64,000 bases of DNA from Streptomyces sp. NBC_00193 (lineage in GTDB: Bacteria; Actinomycetota; Actinomycetes; Streptomycetales; Streptomycetaceae). The first letter of the stretch is position 1. Every line of letters starts with the position of its first letter. The notes under the pieces are model-generated. The model was given only the letters and a program-made list of their open reading frames with translations, had not been told where the DNA came from and made no database searches. The stretch lies in assembly GCF_026342735.1 (NCBI RefSeq), contig NZ_JAPEMM010000001.1, forward strand, positions 1,550,001 to 1,614,000. The letters run 5' to 3'. Made by a program: the position numbers and the translations under genes. Shown piece after piece: positions 43,276-51,896 of this stretch.

Positions 43276-44772
43276 GTGGTGAGCAAAAGGGCCGGCAACG
43301 ACGGAGGCGGCCTGCGCGCCGGCACTCTGGGGACCTTCGACTCCGTCGTCCTGGCGGTCGCGGGCTGCGGGCCGGCGTACACCGTCGCCGCGACGCTCCC
43401 GGCGCTCATCGCCACCGTCGGGGTCGCGAGTCCCGCCGTGCTCCTCTACTGCGCGATACCGATGATCGGCATCGCGCTGGCCTTCCGTCATCTGGGACGT
43501 CTCGACGTCAACGCCGGGGCCGGTTATGCCTGGGTGGCGCGCACCCTGCACCCCTTCCTCGGTTTCCTCAGCGGCTGGGCCCTGGTCGTCGCCGCGACGG
43601 CCTTCCTCGTGTCGGCCACCCTCCCGGCCGGCAGCGCCACGCTCGCCCTCGTCAGCCCGGACCTGGCCGCGAACACCGGCCTGGCCACGGCCGTCGGCGC
43701 CGGATGGTTCCTGCTCATGGCGGGTGTGGTGGCGCTGGGCGCCCGGATCGGCCCGTACACCCGGCGCATCCTGACCGGCGCCCAGCTCGTGCTGCTGCTG
43801 GCCTTCGCCGTCGCCGCCCTGGCCAAGGACGGGAACGCGGCGGACTTCTCGCTCTCCTGGTTCGGCTTCGGCCACTTCGACGCGTCGCACAGCTTCGTCG
43901 CCGGTGCGCTGATCGCGGGCGTCAGCTACTGGGGCTGGGACGTCTCCAGCAACCTCAACGAGGAGACCCGCACCAGTCGCCGTTCCTTCGGCCTCGGCGG
44001 CCTGATCGGGGTCGCCCTGTCGTTCGCGGTCTTCGTCGTCTTCACCATCGCCACCAACATCCTCATCGGCGCGGACGCCGTACGGGACAACCCCGACGGC
44101 TTCCTCTCCGTGCTCGGCGACGCCGTCTGGCCGGGCTGGGGCGGCCGGCTGCTCGTCCTGGCCGTCGTCCTGTCCATGGTCGCCACCCTGGAGACGGCCC
44201 TCCTGCAGGCGACCCGCACGCTCTTCGCCATGGGCCGCGACCGCACCGTGCCCGCCGCGTTCGGCCGCATCCACCGGGACTGGCAGACCCCCTCCGTGGC
44301 CACCGCCACCGTGGCGGCCGTGGCGCTCCTCCTCGTCGCCGTCTCCGCCACGGCCGGCTCCGGCACGCAGTTCGTACGCGACGCCCTCAGCGGGATCGGC
44401 CTGCACATCGCCTTCTACTACGCCCTCGCCGGCCTGGCGGCCGTGGTCGCGCATCGCAAGGTGCTGTTCAGGTCCGTGGGCACCTTCGTCTTCGTCGGGC
44501 TGTGGCCGCTCGGCGGAGCCCTGTTCATGATCTGGATCTTCGCCATGTCGGTTCCGGAACTGACCGGCAGCGCCCTCGCCATCGGCCTCGGGGCGCTCGC
44601 ACTGGGGCTCGTCCCGATGACCTTCTCCCGGCTGCAGGGGGTCTCGTACTTCAGGCCCAGGCCGCTCGATCCCGAACAGGACGCCTTCTACGAGGAACAG
44701 GGCTCGGGACCGGTCCCCGGACCGGGCCTCGCGGCGGCCGACCGGCGGGACGACGTACTCACCGACTTCTGA
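43276..44772 (+). CDS. APC-superfamily amino acid permease
   Basis: 498 residues with about 12 transmembrane helices. The first helix contains GTFDSVVLAVAGCGPAYTVA, the unwound substrate-binding segment of APC transporters; later SYWGWDVSSNLNEETRTSRR is the conserved loop after helix 6 and LQATRTLFAMGRDRTVP follows helix 8. It imports an amino acid or amine by proton symport or exchange; the substrate is not determinable. The start is one of two consecutive GTG codons (43276, 43279) after GAAGGG. The next gene follows after 62 bases and may be cotranscribed. Confidence 0.9.
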   Translation: MVSKRAGNDGGGLRAGTLGTFDSVVLAVAGCGPAYTVAATLPALIATVGVASPAVLLYCAIPMIGIALAFRHLGRLDVNAGAGYAWVARTLHPFLGFLSGWALVVAATAFLVSATLPAGSATLALVSPDLAANTGLATAVGAGWFLLMAGVVALGARIGPYTRRILTGAQLVLLLAFAVAALAKDGNAADFSLSWFGFGHFDASHSFVAGALIAGVSYWGWDVSSNLNEETRTSRRSFGLGGLIGVALSFAVFVVFTIATNILIGADAVRDNPDGFLSVLGDAVWPGWGGRLLVLAVVLSMVATLETALLQATRTLFAMGRDRTVPAAFGRIHRDWQTPSVATATVAAVALLLVAVSATAGSGTQFVRDALSGIGLHIAFYYALAGLAAVVAHRKVLFRSVGTFVFVGLWPLGGALFMIWIFAMSVPELTGSALAIGLGALALGLVPMTFSRLQGVSYFRPRPLDPEQDAFYEEQGSGPVPGPGLAAADRRDDVLTDF

Positions 44773-44834
44773 CGCCACGCCGAGCGCCGGCACCCGCGTC
44801 GTCCACCCCCACCGATCCGAGGACAGGACAGTCC

Positions 44835-45818
44835 ATGGCACCCTGGCCGCGCCGCCGCCGTTCCGGAGCAGGAGCAGGAGAACCGGTCTACGACCAGGCG
44901 TACGGCGACCGAAGCCTGGAGCAGTGCCGCCAGGACATGGTGATGGGCCGCTGGGAAGGGGCCCGCGACCTCCTGGCCGAGCACCCCCGCACCGACTGGG
45001 ACCGGCGCGCTCACCGCATCCGGCTGCTCGCGGACGCGGCGGCGAGCCGGCGCACCGTGGACGTCTGGTACGCCGCCGACCCCGCCGATCCGGACGCGGC
45101 GGTCCTGCGCGCGGAGACCGAGGTGATGCGGACGTTCGCCGTGGCGCGCAGCGGGGCGATGCCCGCGAACGACAGCCTGGACCAGGTGGCCGGTCTCTGT
45201 CTGCGGGCCGCCGATCTGGCACCCGAGGACCCGTACCCGTACGTCTCCCTCGTGACGCTCGCCAGGCTGTACGACCGCGGCGACCCGAACATGGGCCACT
45301 GGTGGAAGGAGCTCCGCGCCCGCGACCCCTACCACCGCGAAGGCCACCACCAGGCGCTGCGCTACCTGTCCCCGCGCTGGCACGGATCGAACGGCGAGGC
45401 GAACAACTTCGCCTGGGACGTGGCCGTCTACGCCCCGCCCGGTTCGCCGCTCGTGGTGCTGCCGCAGGTGGCGCGGGCGGAGCAGTACCGGCACCAGACG
45501 GAGGCGGAGGGCCGCACGGCGATCGGCCTGGCCTACCACTGGAGCGGGGACCGGGCGCGCTGGGACCTGCGCAACGCGCTGAACAACTGGCTCGCCCACC
45601 GCACGGTCGCGTACGCCCAGGACGTCGCCGACCTCAACTACCTCGCCCACGGTCTGGTCCACGCGGGCATGGAGGCGCAGGCACCGCCCGTCTTCGCCCT
45701 GCTGGACAACCGGGCCACCCGGGTCCCGTGGTCGTACAGCGGCGACGCGGAGAGCCTCTTCGTCCGCTGGCGGGACAAGGCGCAGGCCCTGTCGGAGCAG
45801 CTCCGGAAAGAATCTTGA
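44835..45818 (+). CDS. Unknown helical (TPR-like) protein
   Basis: 327 residues, cytosolic. Repeating helix pairs such as LEQCRQDMVMGRWEGARDLLAEH, DSLDQVAGLCLRAADLAPEDPYPYVSLVTLARLYDRG and DVADLNYLAHGLVHAGMEAQAP suggest tetratricopeptide-like packing. The middle (RDPYHREGHHQALRYLSPRWHGSNGEANNFAWDVA) is the most distinctive part. I do not recognise the family. It follows the permease by 62 bases and precedes the DGPF/ECF42 pair. Confidence 0.7.
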   Translation: MAPWPRRRRSGAGAGEPVYDQAYGDRSLEQCRQDMVMGRWEGARDLLAEHPRTDWDRRAHRIRLLADAAASRRTVDVWYAADPADPDAAVLRAETEVMRTFAVARSGAMPANDSLDQVAGLCLRAADLAPEDPYPYVSLVTLARLYDRGDPNMGHWWKELRARDPYHREGHHQALRYLSPRWHGSNGEANNFAWDVAVYAPPGSPLVVLPQVARAEQYRHQTEAEGRTAIGLAYHWSGDRARWDLRNALNNWLAHRTVAYAQDVADLNYLAHGLVHAGMEAQAPPVFALLDNRATRVPWSYSGDAESLFVRWRDKAQALSEQLRKES

Positions 45819-45835
45819 AAGTTCTCGTCGGGGGA

Positions 45836-45862
45836 TGTCGAGAACCCGTGCCCTGCTCCGTC
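45836..45862 (+). promoter_or_regulatory. ECF42-type promoter
   Basis: TGTCGA (45836-45841), a 17-base spacer and CGTC (45859-45862) match the promoter consensus I recall for ECF42 sigma factors in S. venezuelae (TGTCGA at -35, CGA/TC at -10). It is 50 bases upstream of the DGPF gene, which precedes the ECF42 gene, so it would make the pair self-activating. Confidence 0.75.
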
Positions 45863-45912
45863 TCCTCAGTGGAAGCGGCCAGAATGGGCCGCACGGCACG
45901 GAGGAGACCATC

Positions 45913-46326
45913 ATGGCCAAGTACCTGCTTCTCAAGCACTACCGCGGCGCCCCGGCTTGCGCCAATGACGTCCCCATGAGCGAGTGGACGCCGGAGGAGA
46001 TCACGGCCCACATCCAGTACATGCGCGACTTCGCGGACCGGCTGGAGGGCACCGGCGAGTTCGTCGACGGCCAGGCGCTCGCCCCCGAGGGGACCTGGGT
46101 CCGCTACGACGGCGAGGGCCGCCCGCCGGTCACCGACGGCCCCTTCGCCGAGACCAAGGACCTGATCGCCGGCTGGATGGTGATCGACGTGGACAGCTAC
46201 GAGCGCGCCGTCGAGCTGGCCGGGGAGCTGTCGGCGGCCCCCGGTGCGGGCGGCAAGCCGATCCACGAGTGGCTGGAGCTGCGCCCCTTCCTGGCCGCGC
46301 CGCCGACCGTCCCCGAGTGCCACTGA
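45913..46326 (+). CDS. DGPF (YCII-related) protein partnered with ECF42
   Basis: 137 residues of the ferredoxin-like YCII fold. MAKYLLLKHYRG starts the domain and VTDGPFAETKDLIAGWMVIDVDSYERAVELA carries the DGPF signature. These proteins are nearly always beside ECF42 sigma factors and are thought to be part of that pathway; their chemistry is unknown. GGAGGAG precedes the ATG. The sigma gene begins 1 base after the stop. Confidence 0.9.
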   Translation: MAKYLLLKHYRGAPACANDVPMSEWTPEEITAHIQYMRDFADRLEGTGEFVDGQALAPEGTWVRYDGEGRPPVTDGPFAETKDLIAGWMVIDVDSYERAVELAGELSAAPGAGGKPIHEWLELRPFLAAPPTVPECH

Positions 46327-46327
46327 C

Positions 46328-47473
46328 GTGGACGAGGCCCTGCTCAGGAGCCTCACCCCGCAGGTCCTCGGAATCCTCGTCCGCCGCGGAGCAGACTTCG
46401 CGGCGGCCGAGGACGCCGTCCAGGAGGCGCTGCTCGAAGCGGTGCGCGGCTGGCCCGAGGACCCTCCCCGGGATCCGAAGGCCTGGCTGGTCACCGTGGC
46501 CTGGCGCCGGTTCCTCGACGCGACGCGGGCGGACACCGCCCGCCGCCGGCGCGAGGACCGGGTGGAGGAGGAACCGGCGCCGGGCCCCGCGCCCGCGGTG
46601 GACGACACGCTCCAGCTCTACTTCCTGTGCGCCCACCCCTCCCTCACTCCCTCCTCGGCCGTAGCGCTCACCCTGCGCGCGGTCGGCGGACTCACGACGC
46701 GCCAGATCGCCGCCGCCTACCTCGTTCCCGAGGCGACGATGGCGCAGCGCATCAGCCGCGCCAAGCGCACCGTCGCCGACGTCCGCCTCGACCGCCCGGG
46801 TGACGTCGGTACCGTCCTGCGCGTCCTCTACCTGGTCTTCAACGAGGGCTACTCCGGCGACGTGGACCTCGCCGCCGAGGCCATCCGCCTCACCCGCGGC
46901 CTGGCGGCCTCCATCGACCACCCCGAGGTGTCGGGGCTCCTCGCCCTGATGCTGATCCACCATGCCCGGCGTGCCACCCGCACCACCCCCGACGGCACGC
47001 TGATCCCGCTCGCCGACCAGGACCGCACCCGCTGGGACCGGTCCCTGATCGCCGAGGGCATCGGCATCCTGCATCCCGCCCTCGCCCGCGACCGGCTGGG
47101 GGAGTTCCAGGCGCAGGCCGCCATCGCGGCCCTCCATGCCGACGCGCAGACCACCGAGGAGACGGACTGGGTGCAGATCGTGGAGTGGTACGACGAGCTC
47201 GTCCGCCTGACCGACAGCCCGATCGCCCGCCTCAACCGCGCCGTGGCGGTCGGCGAGGCCGACGGCCCGCGCGCGGGCCTGGCGGCACTGGCGCAGCTCG
47301 ACCCCGCACTCCCCCGCCACACCGCGGTCGCGGCCTACCTCCACGAGCGCGACGGCGACCTGCCCAAGGCGGCCCGCCTGTACGCCGAGGCCGCCCACCA
47401 GGCCCCCAACCTCGCGGAACGCGACCACCTGACCCGTCAGGCGGCCCGCCTGAACTCCGCCCGCCGCGACTGA
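46328..47473 (+). CDS. ECF42-group RNA polymerase sigma factor with C-terminal extension
   Basis: 381 residues from a GTG one base after the DGPF stop. Region 2 (about 5-70: VLGILVRRGADFAAAEDAVQEALLEA) and region 4 (about 110-170: LTLRAVGGLTTRQIAAAYLVPEATMAQRISRAK) are followed by a 200-residue helical extension (DVGTVLRVLYLVFNEGYSGD... LNRAVAVGEADGPRAGLAAL, TAVAAYLHERDGDLPKAARLYAEAA) typical of ECF42. The extension rather than an anti-sigma factor is held to control activity, and no anti-sigma gene is present. It likely transcribes its own operon. Confidence 0.92.
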   Translation: MDEALLRSLTPQVLGILVRRGADFAAAEDAVQEALLEAVRGWPEDPPRDPKAWLVTVAWRRFLDATRADTARRRREDRVEEEPAPGPAPAVDDTLQLYFLCAHPSLTPSSAVALTLRAVGGLTTRQIAAAYLVPEATMAQRISRAKRTVADVRLDRPGDVGTVLRVLYLVFNEGYSGDVDLAAEAIRLTRGLAASIDHPEVSGLLALMLIHHARRATRTTPDGTLIPLADQDRTRWDRSLIAEGIGILHPALARDRLGEFQAQAAIAALHADAQTTEETDWVQIVEWYDELVRLTDSPIARLNRAVAVGEADGPRAGLAALAQLDPALPRHTAVAAYLHERDGDLPKAARLYAEAAHQAPNLAERDHLTRQAARLNSARRD

Positions 47474-47539
47474 TCCACCGCGAACCGGCGATCGGTCGGC
47501 GGCTCGGTCGCAGGCTCAGTCGGATGCGCAGTCGGAGGC

Positions 47540-47986
47540 TCAGTCGGAGGCGTCGCACTTCTCCTGGTCGTAGCCGCCGCGGTGGGTGAGGACCTCCGTC
47601 ATGTGGCCCTCCGCCCAGGCCTTGATCCCCTTCATGAGCCCCTGGAGGGAGCGGCCGAGGTCGGTCAGCTCGTAGCTGACGGTGACGGGCACCGTGGGGG
47701 TCACGGTCCTGGTCACCATCCCGTCGCGCTCCAGTGAGCGCAGCGTCTGCGTCAGCATCTTCTGGCTCACGCCCGAGATCCGGCGTTGCAGCTCGGAGAA
47801 GCGCATGGGCTGCGGCTCGTCGCCGGGGGTGGTCCCCGGGCCGTCGCCGCCCAGGGCGGCGAGCACGAGGGCGACCCACTTGTCGGAGATGCGCTCCAGG
47901 AGCTGGCGGCTGGGACATTGCGCGAAGAACGCGTCGTACTCCGCCTTGGCCTCGGCCCGTCGCTCCGCCGCGGTCCTCGTCGCCAT
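47540..47986 (-). CDS. HxlR-family transcriptional regulator
   Basis: 148 residues. The winged helix spans about 20-115, with FAQCPSRQLLERISDKWVALVLAALG at the start, RFSELQRRISGVSQKMLTQTLRSLERDGMVTRT as recognition region and VPVTVSYELTDLGRSL as the wing, all standard for HxlR/MarR-like sensors. An insert (GGDGPGTTPGDEPQ) lengthens the first loop. HxlR proteins often sense quinones or aldehydes. It is divergent from a quinone-reductase-like gene with a perfect palindrome between. The stop lies within short GGCTCAGTCGGA repeats (47513-47524, 47537-47548). Confidence 0.9.
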   Translation of the reverse strand: MATRTAAERRAEAKAEYDAFFAQCPSRQLLERISDKWVALVLAALGGDGPGTTPGDEPQPMRFSELQRRISGVSQKMLTQTLRSLERDGMVTRTVTPTVPVTVSYELTDLGRSLQGLMKGIKAWAEGHMTEVLTHRGGYDQEKCDASD

Positions 47987-48011
47987 AACTCGCGTCTCCA
48001 CTCCGTCACTT

Positions 48012-48029
48012 AGGCACCTTGAGGTGCCT
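48012..48029. promoter_or_regulatory. Perfect HxlR operator AGGCACCT-TG-AGGTGCCT
   Basis: An 18-bp palindrome with 8-bp arms, 26 bases from the hxlR start and 99 bases from the divergent oxidoreductase start. Position and symmetry fit a dimeric winged-helix repressor. Confidence 0.82.
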
Positions 48030-48127
48030 CCTTCCCGCCGGTGAGCAGGTTCCTCCATGGTGGTGACACGCCCGAGCGATGGCAAGGCCGTCCACCTCAC
48101 CGGGCCTCCACGAAGGAGCAGTTGACG

Positions 48128-49045
48128 ATGCATCACACCACTTCCCGCCGCGCCGTGGTCCGTGTCCCGTCCGGGCCCCGGTCGATCGAGACCGTCGACG
48201 TCCCGCTGGCCGAGCCGGGGCCGGCGCAGATCCGGGTCAAGGTCGCCGCCGCGGCGGTCAACCCGGTGGACCTGGGGGTGGCCGGGGGTGTCTTCCACCG
48301 GCTCGGCCTGGTCGACCAGCCCCGGCACACCGGGCTCGGCTGGGACTTCGCCGGCACGGTCGACGCCGCCGGACCGGGCGTCGAACTCCCGGTCGGCACG
48401 CGGGTCGCCGGGTTCCTCGACGGATTCAACCGCGACCACGGATCCCATGCCGAGCACCTCCTGGTCTCGGCCGCGAAGGTCGCCGTCGTACCGGACACCC
48501 TGGACCTGGTCGAGGCGGCCGTGGTGCCGCTCAACGCCACCGCCGCGGCCCAGCTCGTCGCCCTCCTCGGCGAGGCACCCGCGGGGGCCCGGCGCCTGCT
48601 GGTGACGGGCGCGGCCGGCGCGGTGGGCGCGTACGTCGCCGTACTCGCCCAGGACAGCGGCTGGCAGGTGACCGGGACGGCCCGAGCGGACGACGAGCCG
48701 TTCGTACGGGGCCTCGGCGCCGACTTCGCCACCGGGGTCGGGCAGGGCTGGGACGCCGTCGCCGACGCCGGAGCCCTTCAGGAGGACGCCCTGCGCGCGG
48801 TGCGCGACGGCGGCCGCTTCGTGGGCGTGCAGCCTGCGTCCCGGCTCCCCGAGGAGCGCGGCATCACCGTCGAGGTCCTCTTCGCCCGTCCCGACGGTCC
48901 GCTCCTGGCCCGCTTGCTCGAACGGGCGGCGACGGGGGAACTCCCGGCCCGCGTCCACGCCGTCGCACCGCTCGCCGAAGCGGCCGATGCCTACGAGGCG
49001 ATGGCCAAGGGCAGCGTCCGCGGCCGGATCGTCCTCGTCCCCTGA
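48128..49045 (+). CDS. NADP-dependent zinc-free alcohol dehydrogenase/quinone reductase
   Basis: 305 residues of the medium-chain dehydrogenase family. The GroES-like part covers 1-125 (VKVAAAAVNPVDLGVAGG, GLGWDFAGTVDAAGPGV, GTRVAGF) and the Rossmann part follows with LLVTGAAGAVGAYVAVLAQ. Zinc ligands are absent, as in NADPH quinone reductases. AGGAG precedes the ATG. Location opposite HxlR suggests induction by electrophiles. The DUF4267 gene follows after 58 bases. Confidence 0.9.
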   Translation: MHHTTSRRAVVRVPSGPRSIETVDVPLAEPGPAQIRVKVAAAAVNPVDLGVAGGVFHRLGLVDQPRHTGLGWDFAGTVDAAGPGVELPVGTRVAGFLDGFNRDHGSHAEHLLVSAAKVAVVPDTLDLVEAAVVPLNATAAAQLVALLGEAPAGARRLLVTGAAGAVGAYVAVLAQDSGWQVTGTARADDEPFVRGLGADFATGVGQGWDAVADAGALQEDALRAVRDGGRFVGVQPASRLPEERGITVEVLFARPDGPLLARLLERAATGELPARVHAVAPLAEAADAYEAMAKGSVRGRIVLVP

Positions 49046-49103
49046 CGCCCCGCCACATCCCCCCTGACTCCACCACCGACCACGTCAACGAACAGGACAG
49101 CTC

Positions 49104-49478
49104 ATGCTCACCACCCTCGCCACCGTTCTCGCCGGCCTGCTCGGCGCCGCCCTCATCGCCATGGGCGCGATGATCTTCGCGAAGCCGCAGAACGCCGCCG
49201 GCTTCGGCATCCCCGATACACCGGTCGACGACCCCGCCTTCCGGTCCTGGCTGCACGTGAAGGGTGCGCGCGAGATCGTGTGCGGGGTCTTCGTCTTCGT
49301 GTTGATGCTCGTCGCGCCGACGTCGGTGCTCGGCTGGTACGTGCTGACCTTCGCGGCGATGCCGGCCTCGGACTTCGCGATCGTGCTGCGCAGCGGCGGA
49401 CCGAAGGCCACCGCCTACGGCGTCCACGCCGCGACGGCGCTGGTCATGCTGCTGACCGGCATCGGCCTGCTGCTCTGA
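49104..49478 (+). CDS. DUF4267 four-helix membrane protein
   Basis: 124 residues with four hydrophobic segments (about 4-26, 48-72, 73-90, 100-124). The KGAREIVCGVFVFVLML block and FGIPDTPVDDPAF resemble DUF4267, small membrane proteins often found beside oxidoreductases and winged-helix regulators. Role unknown. Likely cotranscribed with the preceding oxidoreductase and part of the HxlR regulon. Confidence 0.8.
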   Translation: MLTTLATVLAGLLGAALIAMGAMIFAKPQNAAGFGIPDTPVDDPAFRSWLHVKGAREIVCGVFVFVLMLVAPTSVLGWYVLTFAAMPASDFAIVLRSGGPKATAYGVHAATALVMLLTGIGLLL

Positions 49479-49499
49479 CCGGCCGCTCCCCTCGGCCGG
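49479..49499 (+). terminator. Hairpin after the DUF4267 gene
   Basis: CCGGCCG (49479-49485) pairs with CGGCCGG (49493-49499) around a 7-base loop, directly after the stop codon. Confidence 0.6.
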
Positions 49500-49562
49500 G
49501 TACCCGAATCGGTCGGATCCCTGCGGGTCTCGCTCCGGCGGGGCAACTGACTGCGGCTACGG

Positions 49563-50192
49563 CTACGGCTTCGGCTGTGACTTCGGCTTCCGCTTCACCT
49601 CGGCCAGGTTCACGCCCTCCTCCTCGGAGGCCCCGAACGCTTCGACGGTGACCCCGGTGCCGGTTCCCGTGACCTCCAGGGCAAGCCGGCCTCCCATCAT
49701 GCGCAGGTCGACCCGTGCCCGGGGCGCGCCCGCGTGGTCCGGCATCCGGTGGATGCGGGCCGCCGGGTAGCCGAGCTCCGTCAGCTTCTTCTGCATCGCC
49801 TCGTAGCCGGCCGGCTTCGTGTTCTTGAAGGCCTCGCCGACGCGCTGCGCCTCCTCGGCGCCGAAGCACTCCTCATAGGCGTTCAAGGGAACCTCCTCCT
49901 CCCGGTTGGGCGGAGTGACGCCGGGGTCCGGCTCCGGCAGGTCCTCGGGGAGCCCGCCCTTCTCCTTCGCGACGTACTGATTGCAGCGCGGCACGTCCCG
50001 GGTCAGCAGCTCCATGAACCGCAGCTCCTGATCCTCGTCGCTCGCCGCAGCATCCGGCACGGCTGCCGCCGCCGACACGCTGCTGCCCGCGAGGGCCTGA
50101 TCGGTGGTGGTGCTCCGGGTGCCGCAGCCGGACAGGACGACGCAGCCGAGTACGGCCAGCAGCAGGGACTTCGGGAGGGCGTGTGATCGCAT
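49563..50192 (-). CDS. Putative lipoprotein of unknown function
   Basis: 209 residues from the ATG at 50192. The signal KSLLLAVLGCVVLSGCGT ends in an LSGC lipobox, so the protein is anchored outside the membrane. The mature part has two cysteines (PRCNQYVAK, YEECFGAEE), an acidic Pro-rich middle and a C-terminal strand-rich segment (RVDLRMMGGRLALEVTGTGTGV). No domain recognised. Confidence 0.75.
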   Translation of the reverse strand: MRSHALPKSLLLAVLGCVVLSGCGTRSTTTDQALAGSSVSAAAAVPDAAASDEDQELRFMELLTRDVPRCNQYVAKEKGGLPEDLPEPDPGVTPPNREEEVPLNAYEECFGAEEAQRVGEAFKNTKPAGYEAMQKKLTELGYPAARIHRMPDHAGAPRARVDLRMMGGRLALEVTGTGTGVTVEAFGASEEEGVNLAEVKRKPKSQPKP

Positions 50193-50384
50193 GCCCGCAT
50201 CATGCGGCGACCGGATCACCGGCCACATGAGTACGCCTACTCACCTCGTCTGGTGCCCGGGACGGCCGACCGCCGGTGTCCGGTTCCTGCATGCATCAAG
50301 CGGAAGCCGACGGCCCATGGGAATGAGTGCGCGGCGGAGCAAGAATCGCAACGCAGCAGCCGTGAAGCATGAAGGAGCATCCCC

Positions 50385-50642
50385 GTGAATATTGCCGCAC
50401 TCGAGTGGCTTACATTCGGACTCAGCCGAGCTGTTTCGGCAGCCGCCGAGCGGGGCTGCGTGCTCCACCTTCTGACGGCTGACCCGACCGAATACGCCTT
50501 CGAGGTCGAGCGGTCCATTCCGGGGAACCTCGTGGTTCACGATGTCGATACCAGTGATGCGGACCAGGTCCTCAAGGTGTTGAGCTCCATCGACGGCTTG
50601 GCGGGGCTCATCAGCACGACGGACGTGTGCAGTCTGACCTGA
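50385..50642 (+). pseudogene. N-terminal fragment of an ATP-grasp enzyme
   Basis: Starts at a GTG with GGAG upstream. The 85 residues (NIAALEWLTFGLSRAVSAAAERGC, HLLTADPTEYAFE, VHDVDTSDADQVLKVLSSIDGLAGLISTTDVCS) match the first Rossmann-like subdomain of ATP-grasp ligases, which normally continues for 300 residues with the nucleotide site. Here it stops at once and the sequence changes into a dioxygenase-like gene in another frame. Good ribosome binding but a broken product. Confidence 0.6.
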
Positions 50643-51139
50643 ACTGCCTGCGCCAAGACCCCCAGGCCAAAGCCGTCACCTACTACGCCGACGCCCGGGA
50701 CATCAGCGCGATCCTCGACGAGGACAGCCTGCGCATCCTGCGCGCTCCCTTGTTCCGCCTCAACGCACCGGGCAGCTACTGCAGGGACGTGGCCGGGAAG
50801 GACGAAGTCCTGTCCGACCCCGTCGCGATCATTCACGGCCCCGCATCCTCGCCGGAGATCGCCGTGTCCGCCAACGGCGTGCGCGGTCTGACCCCGGAGG
50901 CCGAGACCGCCCTCGCCGCCCTCCAGGAAGCCTGCCGCGACGAGCGAATCTGCCATCAGGTCACCCTGCGCCCCGGCCAGGCCCTCCTGATCAACAACCG
51001 CAAGGGCCTGCACGCCCGCTCCGCGTTCCCCGCATTCCACGACGGCACCGACCGTTGGCTCCAGCGCACCTACGTGCGACGCACCCTGTGGTCCCTGCGT
51101 GACCGCGGAACCGACGTCGGCCCGCGCGTCTTCGCATGA
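50627..51139 (+). pseudogene. C-terminal part of a TauD/asparagine-oxygenase-like dioxygenase
   Basis: 170 codons that read like the second half of a clavaminate-synthase-like Fe(II)/2-oxoglutarate dioxygenase: LNCLRQDPQAKAVTYYADARD, then SLRILRAPLFRLNAPGSY, then QALLINNRKGLHARSAF with the distal His and WLQRTYVRR with the 2-oxoglutarate-binding Arg. The proximal H-x-D/E motif and N-terminal half are absent, so it cannot be active. It overlaps the truncated ATP-grasp gene by 16 bases; the pair marks a deletion joining two genes. Confidence 0.6.
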
Positions 51140-51165
51140 CCTGAGGTACAGCGCCGCCGCACCGG

Positions 51166-51684
51166 TCAGGACGCCGGGCCCGGGCGCACCACCAGATAAC
51201 CGGCGGCCCCCGCCACGGGCAGGCTGGCCCAGGTCCGCGTCCCGCCGCCGGGTTCCCGGGACTCCCCGAACCCCCAGGCCCCGCCGCAGTCCCGCACGAC
51301 GGCGGCCATGACGCGCAGCGCGGTCCTGCGGCGGGCCTCGCAGTGAGCGGCGAGGCGGGGGTGGGCGTGGGAAGCGTGCCCGTCGTACACCGTGAGGCGG
51401 AGCGCGGCTTCGCGGTGGCGCAGGGCGAGATACAGGCTCCGCCCGGGGTCCAAGTACCAGGCCGCGGCCATGAGTTCCCCGACGACCTGCACCGCGGCGG
51501 GCACGACACGGTCGAGCCGGTGGGCGTGGAGCACGGACCGTACGGTGCTGCGCGCGATCTGGGCGCTGTACGGCTCCCCGGGCACGGTCAGGCTGCACGA
51601 CAGCCCGTCGGGGGAGGGTGGCTCGTCCGCCTGCGGGCAGGCATCGAAACAGCCGGGGCTGGAGGGCATGAAGGGGCTGAGCAT
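51166..51684 (-). CDS. Anti-sigma-type ATP-binding protein (HATPase_c_2)
   Basis: 172 residues from the ATG at 51684 with GGGAG upstream. QIARSTVRSVLHAHRLDRVV, VVGELMAAAWYLDPGRSLYLALRHREAALRLTVYDG and the GGAWGFG block correspond to the N-box, the hydrophobic strand and the G-rich lid of RsbW-like kinases, though the usual ELVTNA is altered to ELMAAA, so the metal-binding Asn is missing and ATP use is doubtful. It is divergent from an XRE-DUF5753 gene, the usual partner in Streptomyces. Confidence 0.72.
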   Translation of the reverse strand: MLSPFMPSSPGCFDACPQADEPPSPDGLSCSLTVPGEPYSAQIARSTVRSVLHAHRLDRVVPAAVQVVGELMAAAWYLDPGRSLYLALRHREAALRLTVYDGHASHAHPRLAAHCEARRRTALRVMAAVVRDCGGAWGFGESREPGGGTRTWASLPVAGAAGYLVVRPGPAS

Positions 51685-51818
51685 GACGAACTCCCTGTCA
51701 TGGGCGGGTTGCTCGCGCGTTGGTGGGGGCAGTGGCTCGTCGCCGAAGCCGAGGCATGGCGCGGCGATGCACTTCCAACTCCCTTGCGTGAGCGGTGCAT
51801 TACCGAATGTAGTGGATG

Positions 51819-51838
51819 GCGGGCGCAATTGTGCCCGC
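51819..51838. promoter_or_regulatory. Dyad GCGGGCGCAATTGTGCCCGC between divergent regulators
   Basis: A 20-bp palindrome with two mismatched positions, centred on CAATTG, in the 212-bp gap between the ATPase and XRE genes. It is a candidate operator of the XRE protein. Confidence 0.5.
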
Positions 51839-51896
51839 ACTTAGAAAAATTGCTCCGCCGTCACCGGGGGCGCCCGCGAACCGGCAGACTGCTGGC

